A stretch of DNA of 9,536 nt from assembly GCA_025924275.1 (NCBI GenBank), contig JAICEH010000070.1, positions 1-9,536 on the forward strand, given 5' to 3'. Below are positions 1 through 5,245 of the stretch, one piece after another. Numbering within the stretch: position 1 is the first letter of the stretch; every line of letters begins with the position of its first letter. The notes beneath the pieces are model-generated. The model was not told the DNA's origin and searched no databases. It saw only the letters and a list, made by a program, of their open reading frames with translations. Source of the DNA: Gemmatimonadales bacterium (lineage in GTDB: Bacteria; Gemmatimonadota; Gemmatimonadetes; Gemmatimonadales; GWC2-71-9). The position numbers and the translations under genes are program-made.

Positions 1-1
1 G

Positions 2-961
2 AAGGACGGCGTGCTCTCCATGCACTGCTCGGCCAACATCGGCAAGGACGGCGACACCGCGCTCTTCTTCGGGTTGTCGGGCACGGGGAAGACGACGTTG
101 TCGGCCGACCCGGAGCGTTCACTCATCGGCGACGACGAGCACGGCTGGGGCGACCAGGGCGTGTTCAACTTCGAGGGCGGCTGCTATGCCAAGGTGATCC
201 GGCTGTCGGCGGTGGGCGAGCCCGAGATCCACGCCGCGACCCAGAGCTTCGGCACGGTGCTGGAGAACTGCGTGCTCGACCCGCAGACCCGGACCATCGA
301 GTTCGACTCCGACCGGATCACGGAGAACACGCGCGCGAGCTACCCGATCGACTTCATCCCGAACCACGAGCCGAGCGGCTGCGCGGGGCACCCGAAGAAC
401 ATCGTCTTCCTCACGGCCGACGCGTTCGGGGTGCTGCCGCCCATCGCACGGCTCACCGCGGAACAGGCGATGTACCACTTCCTCTCGGGGTACACCGCGA
501 AGGTGGCGGGGACCGAGCGGGGGGTCACCGAGCCGTCCGCCACGTTCTCGGCCTGCTTCGGGGCGCCGTTCCTGCCGCTCCACCCCGGCGTATACGCCCG
601 GATGCTCGGCGAGCGGATCGCGCAGCACGGCTCGCGGGTGTGGCTGGTGAACACCGGCTGGACCGGCGGACCCTACGGCACCGGCCACCGGATGAAGCTC
701 GGGTTCACCCGGGCGATGGTCACCGCCGCGCTGTCGGGGCAACTGGACCACGCGCACTACGCCGCCGACCCGGTGTTCGGGTTCGAGGTCCCCACCAAGG
801 TGCCGGGCGTGCCGTCGGACCTCCTGGCGCCGCGGTCGACCTGGGCCGATGGGGGGGCGTACGACGCGCAGGCGGCGAAGCTGGCGGGGATGTTCCGGGA
901 CAACTTCGAGAAGTTCGCCGCCGGGGTGGACGCGCCGGTGCGTGCCGCCGGGCCGCGCTAG
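2..961 (+). CDS. pckA: Phosphoenolpyruvate carboxykinase (ATP), 5'-truncated by the window edge
   Basis: This enzyme converts oxaloacetate and ATP to PEP, CO2 and ADP in the cytosol, the first committed step of gluconeogenesis. The frame is open from base 2 and ends at TAG 959-961, giving 319 residues. Visible motifs are MHCSAN (residues 7-12), the kinase-1a P-loop GLSGTGKTT (24-32), the metal-binding IGDDEHGW (42-49), NFEGGCYAKVI, ENTRASYPIDFIPN, GVTEPSATFSACFGAPF and NTGWTGGPYGTGHRM. The His of MHCSAN and the Lys of the P-loop are 22 residues apart, as in E. coli PckA (His232/Lys254), so about 220 N-terminal residues lie left of the window and the whole protein would be about 540 residues, normal for the family. 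All active-site motifs visible are intact. The GTG at 11 and ATG at 20 are internal codons, not starts. A large inverted repeat follows the stop after 7 bp. Confidence 0.97.
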   Translation, partial: KDGVLSMHCSANIGKDGDTALFFGLSGTGKTTLSADPERSLIGDDEHGWGDQGVFNFEGGCYAKVIRLSAVGEPEIHAATQSFGTVLENCVLDPQTRTIEFDSDRITENTRASYPIDFIPNHEPSGCAGHPKNIVFLTADAFGVLPPIARLTAEQAMYHFLSGYTAKVAGTERGVTEPSATFSACFGAPFLPLHPGVYARMLGERIAQHGSRVWLVNTGWTGGPYGTGHRMKLGFTRAMVTAALSGQLDHAHYAADPVFGFEVPTKVPGVPSDLLAPRSTWADGGAYDAQAAKLAGMFRDNFEKFAAGVDAPVRAAGPR

Positions 962-968
962 CACCGCC

Positions 969-1095
969 TTCACCGCGGAGGACGCGGAGGGCCGCGGAGG
1001 AGGCCGATTCCCCGCCGGGGCTGTGGGCTGGGTGCCCCATCGCCCTTCCGTGTCATGTTGCCTGCTCCGCCGCCCTTCGCGTCCTCCGCGGTGAA
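969..1095. repeat. Long imperfect inverted repeat between pckA and the HD phosphohydrolase gene
   Basis: The 29-bp left arm 969-997 (starting TTCACCGCGGAGGACGCG) is the reverse complement of the right arm 1067-1095 with 2 mismatches. The arms are separated by a 69-bp centre that I cannot assign. The element fills most of the 155-bp intergenic space and its right arm ends only 11 bp before the Shine-Dalgarno of the next gene. As RNA it could form a long stem that ends pckA transcription or shields the 3' end, but there is no T-run. It has the look of a dispersed REP/MITE-like element; copy number cannot be judged from one window. Confidence 0.75.
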
Positions 1096-1106
1096 TTCCC
1101 GAGATC

Positions 1107-1111
1107 AGGAG
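1107..1111 (+). promoter_or_regulatory. Shine-Dalgarno for the HD phosphohydrolase
   Basis: AGGAG lies 5 nt before the ATG at 1117. It fixes the start there rather than at any upstream codon of the same open frame, which runs back into the end of pckA. The protein from this ATG also begins where COG1078 proteins begin. Confidence 0.8.
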
Positions 1112-1116
1112 CCAGG

Positions 1117-2406
1117 ATGACCCGAGGCGTCCCGGAGTTCGAGATCATCCGCGACCCGCTCTGGGACAACATCCGGCTCGACCGGCCCACGATGGCCGTG
1201 GTGGACACGCGTGCGGTCCAGCGGCTGCGGTACGTCCGCCAGCTCGGCCACGCCTTTCTGGTCTACCCGGGCGCCACGCACACCCGGTTCGAGCACGCGC
1301 TGGGGGCGTACCACCTGGCCCGGCGGGCGGTGCAGTCGCTGGCCGAGCGGGGGGAGCTGGGCGCGGTCCCGGAGGATGACCGCACGGCCGTGCTGCTCGC
1401 GGCCCTGCTCCACGACATCGGGCACTACCCCTTCTCGCACGGGCTGGAGGAGGCCGGCTTTCCCCACCACGAGGGGCTCGGGGTGGAGCGGCTGGGCAGC
1501 GAGGAGCTGGCGGAACGGCTCGGCGCGTGGGGGATCCCCGGGCTCGCGGCCCGGATCGGCGGGCTCATCACCGGGGAAGCGGCCCACCCGCTGGGGGGGC
1601 TCGTCTCCGGCTCGCTCGACCTCGACAAGATCGACTACCTGAGCCGGGACGCGCGGATGTGCGGCGTCCCGTACGGCCAGGTGGACGTGGACCGCCTGCT
1701 GGCCTCGCTCACCCTGCTCGAGACCGGCCGCGGTGTCGAGGTCGGGGTGCACGAGAAGGGCGTGAGCGCGCTGGAGTCCCTGCTCTTCGCCAAGTACCAG
1801 ATGTACCGCAACGTGTACTGGCACCACGCGGTCCGCTCGGCCACCTGCATGTTCAAGCGCGCGGTGCAGGGCGCGGTGGCGGCCGGCGCGGTGACGCCGG
1901 ACTGGGTGGCCGCCGCCACCGACGGGGCCCTGGTGGAGCGGCTGCTCGCCGCCGATCCCGCCGGGCTCGGGGCGCGGGTGCACGCCCGCCGGCTGCACAA
2001 GCGGGCGCTGGACCTGCCCGCGAGCGACGTACCGGCGGAGGCCCAGGCGTGGGTGGCGGACGACGCCGGGCTGCTGGCGCAGGTGGAAGACGCGCTGGCG
2101 GCGGAGACGGGACTGGGGCCGGGCGAGCTGCTGCTCGACTACCCGGCCCGCACCTCGATGCTCGGCGTGGACCTGCCGCTCCGCACCCGGGGCGGGACGG
2201 TGGAGCGCCTCACCGACGAGGGGCGGGCGGGCCAGCTCGGCCTGCCCCGCATCGCGCGGGAACTGTACCAGAGCGCGCGCCGCCTCCGGGTGTTCGTGGG
2301 CCAGGCACCGACCCGTCCGCTGGACGGCGTGCTGGCGCTCGTGACACTCCCGGCCGCCGAGGTCCGCCGGCGGCTGGAGGCGGGGGAGAGGATGCTGGAC
2401 CGGTAG
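1117..2406 (+). CDS. HD-domain phosphohydrolase, COG1078 / SAMHD1-like dNTPase family
   Basis: A 429-residue cytosolic metal-dependent phosphohydrolase, probably acting on (d)NTPs. The N-terminus (EFEIIRDPLWDNI, then VQRLRYVRQLGHAFLVYPGATHTRFEH) is typical of COG1078. The metal ligands are His60 (RFEH), His99-Asp100 (LLHDIGHYPFSH) and Asp170 in LDLDKIDYLSRD (168-178). These match the SAMHD1 set His167, His206, Asp207 and Asp311, and the following Lys171, Tyr174 and Asp178 match SAMHD1 residues that line the dNTP pocket. The C-terminal half, after about residue 260, is a less conserved Ala/Leu/Arg-rich region. There is no SAM domain. The gene has its own Shine-Dalgarno and stands apart from pckA and the next gene (115-bp gap), so it may be a single transcription unit. 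Family and catalytic competence are clear from sequence; the exact substrate is inferred. Bacterial relatives are usually housekeeping proteins of unknown substrate, so a defence role is not claimed. Confidence 0.9.
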   Translation: MTRGVPEFEIIRDPLWDNIRLDRPTMAVVDTRAVQRLRYVRQLGHAFLVYPGATHTRFEHALGAYHLARRAVQSLAERGELGAVPEDDRTAVLLAALLHDIGHYPFSHGLEEAGFPHHEGLGVERLGSEELAERLGAWGIPGLAARIGGLITGEAAHPLGGLVSGSLDLDKIDYLSRDARMCGVPYGQVDVDRLLASLTLLETGRGVEVGVHEKGVSALESLLFAKYQMYRNVYWHHAVRSATCMFKRAVQGAVAAGAVTPDWVAAATDGALVERLLAADPAGLGARVHARRLHKRALDLPASDVPAEAQAWVADDAGLLAQVEDALAAETGLGPGELLLDYPARTSMLGVDLPLRTRGGTVERLTDEGRAGQLGLPRIARELYQSARRLRVFVGQAPTRPLDGVLALVTLPAAEVRRRLEAGERMLDR

Positions 2407-2412
2407 GCGGAT

Positions 2413-2444
2413 AGACGGGAAGACGGGAAGACGGGAAGACGGAA
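2413..2444. repeat. Tandem 8-bp repeat tract (AGACGGGA), copy A
   Basis: Three perfect copies of AGACGGGA (2413-2420, 2421-2428, 2429-2436) are followed by a decayed fourth, AGACGGAA (2437-2444). The tract starts 6 bp after the TAG that ends the HD phosphohydrolase gene. It is non-coding: read in reverse it gives only a low-complexity RLPVFPSS peptide. A related tract sits after the stop codon of the next gene. Confidence 0.85.
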
Positions 2445-2507
2445 CGTATGCAAGGCGAACTGCGATCACCCCACCGCCCCCCACCCCCTGGGGCCGGGCA
2501 CCAACTC

Positions 2508-2512
2508 AAGGA
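2508..2512 (+). promoter_or_regulatory. Shine-Dalgarno for the ABA4-like protein
   Basis: AAGGA lies 9 nt upstream of the GTG at 2522 and supports that codon as the start. No ATG is available upstream in this frame at a suitable distance. The remaining intergenic DNA (2445-2507) is C-rich and I see no clear promoter in it. Confidence 0.65.
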
Positions 2513-2521
2513 CAAGATCAG

Positions 2522-2986
2522 GTGACCTGGGAGACGGCCTTCCGCCTCGTCAATCTCGCCGTAGTGCCGGTGTGGCTGCTGATGATCCTGCAGCCCCACT
2601 GGCCGATCACCCGCACGATGGTGCGCTGGGCACCGGTCCCGATGCTGCTCGCGGGACTCTACACCCTGCTGGTGGCGTCCCACCTCGACCACACGCCGGG
2701 CAGCTACAACTCGCTGCTCGAGGTCCGGCAGATGCTGTTCCACAAGCCGGTCCTGCTGGCGGCGTGGACCCACTTCCTGGCGATGGACCTCTTCCTCGGC
2801 GGCTGGATGTTCGAGGAGGCGGAGCGGCTGCACATGCCGCACGTCCTGCTCGCGCTCTGCCTGTTCATCACCTTCCTGATCGGACCCACCGGGCTGGTGA
2901 TCTTCCAGCTGCTCCGGTTCCGGCACCGCAAGGCGATGGCGGAGTCGGGGCGGTTCGGGTTGGGGGTGGGGCACGGGGATCGATAG
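2522..2986 (+). CDS. ABA4-like (DUF4281) four-helix membrane protein
   Basis: A 154-residue integral membrane protein starting at GTG. Four hydrophobic segments are visible at about residues 8-24, 35-53, 76-97 and 107-132. The family signature is in the second half: FHKPVLLAAWTHFLAMDLFLGGW (73-95) has the conserved W-x-H-x-L-A-x-D-L core, and TFLIGPTGLVIF (117-128) has the conserved T-F-x-x-G-P-x-G motif. The region between helices 2 and 3 holds SLLEVRQMLFHKP, also usual for the family. The plant member ABA4 is needed for neoxanthin synthesis; the biochemical role of bacterial members is not settled, so a carotenoid or lipid role here is only a lead. No carotenoid gene is in the window. The last ten codons are G-rich (GRFGLGVGHG) and the stop TAG is embedded in the start of a repeat tract, so the C-terminal tail may have been changed by repeat insertion. 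Confidence 0.8.
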   Translation: MTWETAFRLVNLAVVPVWLLMILQPHWPITRTMVRWAPVPMLLAGLYTLLVASHLDHTPGSYNSLLEVRQMLFHKPVLLAAWTHFLAMDLFLGGWMFEEAERLHMPHVLLALCLFITFLIGPTGLVIFQLLRFRHRKAMAESGRFGLGVGHGDR

Positions 2987-3053
2987 ACGGGAAGGCGGGA
3001 AGACGGAAAGACGGGAAGGACGATCCGTCGTCCCGTCGTCCCGTCGTCCCGAC
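2985..3053. repeat. Tandem 8-bp repeat tract, copy B, with forward and inverted units
   Basis: Forward-type units AGACGGGA, AGGCGGGA, AGACGGAA and AGACGGGA run from 2985 to about 3016, in the same register and order of decay as the tract after the HD gene. From 3025 to 3048 there are three perfect copies of CCGTCGTC, which is the opposite-strand form of a close variant (GACGACGG). The tract begins inside the TAG (2984-2986) of the ABA4-like gene and ends at the stop codon (3053-3055) of the convergent aldehyde dehydrogenase gene, filling the whole junction. Confidence 0.85.
3010..3037. terminator. Candidate bidirectional terminator hairpin made of repeat units
   Basis: GACGGGA (3010-3016) pairs with TCCCGTC (3031-3037), and inside it GACG (3019-3022) pairs with CGTC (3026-3029) around a 3-nt loop, with a small internal mismatch. 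It lies midway between two convergent stop codons, where a two-way terminator is expected. There is no U-run on either strand, so termination strength is uncertain; it may act only as a 3'-end stabiliser. Confidence 0.45.
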
Positions 3054-4462
3054 TAGTACCTCAGGAAGAACTTGATCACCCAGTCCTTCCACCCGCCCCG
3101 GGGGAAGGGCGGGGTGACGAGCCGGGTCGGGTTCCAGCGCGGCTGGCTGAAGACGGCCTTCCGGTGGGAGAAGGCGTGGAACCCGTCGGGGCCGTGGTAG
3201 GCGCCCATCCCGCTCTCCCCCACCCCGCCGAAGCGCATCTCCTCCTGCACGAAGTGCCAGAGCACGTCGTTCGCCACCAGCTGGCCCGACGTGGTCCGTT
3301 CCTCGAGCCGCTTCCGGCCCCCGGCGCCGCCGAACCAGTGGAGGGTGAGGGGGCGGGGTCGCGCGTTCACGAAGGCGATGGCGTCGTCCAGCGCGTCGTA
3401 CTCCAGGATCGGCAGGATGGGCCCGAAGATCTCCTCGCGCATCAGGGCGAGTCCGGGATCGGCCCCGGGCACGAGCACCGGCGGGAGGATCCTCCGGGCG
3501 GCGTCCGGTCGCTCCCCGGGGTGGGTCTCCACCAGCGTGGCCCCCCGCGCCCGCGCCTCGGCCAGGAGGCCCTCGAGGCGGGCGAACTGGCGGTCGGAGA
3601 TGATGGCGGTGTAGTCGGGGTTGCCGGCGATCGCCGGGTAGTGCCGCCGGGCGTGGTGGGCCACGCGCTCCGCGAGTCGCCCGGCGAGGCCGCGCGGCAC
3701 CAGGACGTAGTCCACGGCGACGCAGGACTGGCCGGCGTTGAAGAGCTTGGAGAAGGCGATCCGCTCCGCGGCGCGGTCCAGGCCGCGCTCATCCTCGACC
3801 ACGGCCGGCGACTAGCCGCCGAGCTCGAGGGTGAGGGGCACCAGGTGATCGGCCGACGCCCGCACGATGTGGCGCGCGATGGCGCTGCTGCCGGTGAAGA
3901 AGAGGTGGTCGAGCGGGAGGCGGGCGAAGGCCTCGCCGGTGGCCGCCCCCCCCTCGACGACCGCCACGCGCTCGGGGGGAAAGGCCTCCGCCAGGAGCTG
4001 GCGCACCGCGGCCCCGGTGGCGGGGGCGTGCTCGCTCACCTTGACCATCACCCGGTTGCCGGCGGCGAGGGCCGCCGCGGTGGGCATCAGGACCAGGCTC
4101 ACCGGGTAGTTCCAGCTCCCGATCACGCCGACCACCCCGAGGGGCTGGGGCACGACCCGGATGGTGGCGAAGAGCGAGTGGAGCGAGGCGGCGCGCCATT
4201 CCGGCGCCATCAGCCGCCGGAGGTTCCGGCGGAACCAGCGGACGTAGGCCAGCGTGGGGACGACCTCGCCCCCGACGGTCTTGAACCAGGCGCGGCTGCC
4301 GAAATCGGACTCGACCGCCTCGAAGAGGCGCTTCCGCCAGGCGAAGGCGGCCGCCTCGAGGGTCCGGAGGTGCGCCAGGCGCTCGCGCCGGGAGGGCGGG
4401 CCGTCCCGCAGGAAGGCGGCGCGCTGCCGGTCGAGCAGTGCGGCCAGGGCCTCGGCATCCAT
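3053..4462 (-). pseudogene. ALDH3-type aldehyde dehydrogenase interrupted by one in-frame TAG
   Basis: NAD(P)-dependent oxidation of an aldehyde to the acid; relatives include ALDH3 and coniferyl-aldehyde dehydrogenases. The frame spans 470 codons, normal length for the class, but codon 217 (3814-3812) is TAG. Upstream: GVVGVIGSWNYPVSL, FFTGSSAIARHIV and LTLELGG (210-216, general base Glu213). Downstream without further damage: SPAVVEDE, FNAGQSCVAVDYVLV with catalytic Cys247, NPDYTAI, EEIFGPILPIL (343-348 for EEIFGP) and GMGAYHGPDGFHAFSHRKAVF. Glu213 and Cys247 are 34 apart, as Glu209 and Cys243 are in ALDH3A1. The amber replaces the Lys of LELGGKSP, one base from AAG. It could be a real nonsense mutation, a sequencing error or a readthrough site. 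The N-terminal product alone (216 residues) lacks the catalytic Cys and would be inactive. The gene lies 36 bp downstream of the PP2C gene on the same strand; start ATG 4462 has no Shine-Dalgarno but a TATCTT box at exact leaderless spacing. Confidence 0.85.
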
Positions 4463-4468
4463 GGGGGG

Positions 4469-4474
4469 AAGATA
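4469..4474 (-). promoter_or_regulatory. Candidate -10 box (TATCTT) for a leaderless aldehyde dehydrogenase transcript
   Basis: Read on the - strand, TATCTT is followed by six C and then ATG (4462-4460). With a standard six-base discriminator the transcript would start on the A of the start codon. There is no purine-rich ribosome site in the gap. No good -35 is seen. The box directly follows a GC stem-loop. Confidence 0.4.
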
Positions 4475-4491
4475 GCCGGCCGGCGGCCGGC
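4475..4491 (-). terminator. GC stem-loop after the PP2C gene, weak terminator candidate
   Basis: GCCGGCC and GGCCGGC form a perfect 7-bp stem with a 3-nt loop, starting 7 bp after the PP2C stop codon. On the - strand it is followed by TATCTT, which is U-containing but not a true U-run. It could attenuate readthrough from the operon into the aldehyde dehydrogenase gene. Confidence 0.35.
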
Positions 4492-4498
4492 GGCGGGC

Positions 4499-5245
4499 TC
4501 AGTCGACCGACTCGATCCGGACGACGATGGCGGTGATGTTGTCGAGGCCGCCGCGGTAGTTGGCCTCGGCCACCATCCGGTCCACCCAGGCCTCGGGGCC
4601 GCCGTCCGACTGGAGGATCCGGACGAGCTGCTCATCCTCGAGCATGCCGGTGAGGCCGTCGGAGGCGAGCAGGATGATGTCCCCGGCCCGGAGCGCGCCG
4701 AAGTAGATGTCGGGGAGGACCTCGCTGCCGGCGCCCACGCAGCGGGTGATCACGTTGCTGTAGGGGTGGACCCGCGCCTGGTCGGGGGTGAGGAGCCCCG
4801 CGTCCACCTGCTCCTGGACGTAGGAGTGGTCCTTGGTGACCTGGAGGAACTCGCCGTCGCGCAGGATGTAGGCCCGGCTGTCGCCCACCTGGCCGATGAG
4901 GTAGCGGCCGCGCATCAGCACGAGCACCGTGGCGGTGGTGCCCATCCCGCGCTTGTCGTGCTCGGCCAGGGTGCGCTCGTAGATGGATTCGTTGGCGGCA
5001 ACGATGGCGCGCTGGACCCGGCGCGAGGCCTCGTCGTCCTCCACCCCGCGCAGGGCCCCGATCTCGCGGGCGATGATCCGGGTGGCCATCTCGCTGGCGA
5101 CCTCTCCCGCCGCGTGCCCGCCCATCCCGTCCGCCACCACGAAGATCCCGCGATCGGACAGCATCAGGTAGCTGTCCTCGTTTCCCGACCGGACGACCCC
5201 GACGTCCGTCCGCGCGGCGCAGGAGAAGTGCACGGGGTCAGCCAA
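4499..5245 (-). CDS. PP2C-family Ser/Thr protein phosphatase (PrpC/Stp1/PppA type)
   Basis: A 248-residue cytosolic Mn/Mg-dependent phosphatase that removes phosphate from Ser/Thr residues, normally opposing a Hanks-type kinase. All core motifs are present: ARTDVGVVRSGNEDSYL (10-27, metal-site Glu23/Asp24), VADGMGGHAAGEVAS (37-51, metal ligand Asp39), GTTATVLV (102-109), GQVGDSRAYILRDG (118-131), DHSYVQEQVDAGLL (139-152), LLASDGLTGML (192-202, Asp196) and GGLDNITAIVV (232-242, Asp235). The protein is a bare catalytic domain with no membrane segment. The start is TTG at 5245, overlapping the end of the FHA gene by 8 bp; GTG at 5233, 4 nt past the FHA stop, is the alternative. Neither has a Shine-Dalgarno, so translation is probably coupled to the FHA gene. 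No kinase gene lies in the window, so the partner kinase must be elsewhere. Confidence 0.95.
   Translation of the reverse strand: MADPVHFSCAARTDVGVVRSGNEDSYLMLSDRGIFVVADGMGGHAAGEVASEMATRIIAREIGALRGVEDDEASRRVQRAIVAANESIYERTLAEHDKRGMGTTATVLVLMRGRYLIGQVGDSRAYILRDGEFLQVTKDHSYVQEQVDAGLLTPDQARVHPYSNVITRCVGAGSEVLPDIYFGALRAGDIILLASDGLTGMLEDEQLVRILQSDGGPEAWVDRMVAEANYRGGLDNITAIVVRIESVD

Noticed and set aside
640..1116. N-terminal extension of the HD phosphohydrolase frame back into pckA
   Set aside because: The added peptide is low complexity and overlaps pckA; a strong Shine-Dalgarno and the family N-terminus place the start at 1117.
1105..2484. 459-codon open frame on the - strand
   Set aside because: Antisense to the HD phosphohydrolase. 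Its N-terminal PSSRLPVFPSIRLPV comes from the 8-bp repeat tract.
3025..3048. CRISPR array
   Set aside because: The 8-bp units are directly adjacent, with no spacers and no cas genes.
3053..3802. The downstream half of the aldehyde dehydrogenase as an independent gene starting at GTG 3802
   Set aside because: It begins inside a conserved ALDH motif, lacks the NAD-binding half and the general base, and has no ribosome site. One interrupted gene explains it better.
3812..3814. Genome-wide reassignment of TAG, for example to pyrrolysine
   Set aside because: pckA, the HD gene, the ABA4-like gene and the aldehyde dehydrogenase itself end in TAG at expected family lengths, and no pyl gene is in the window.
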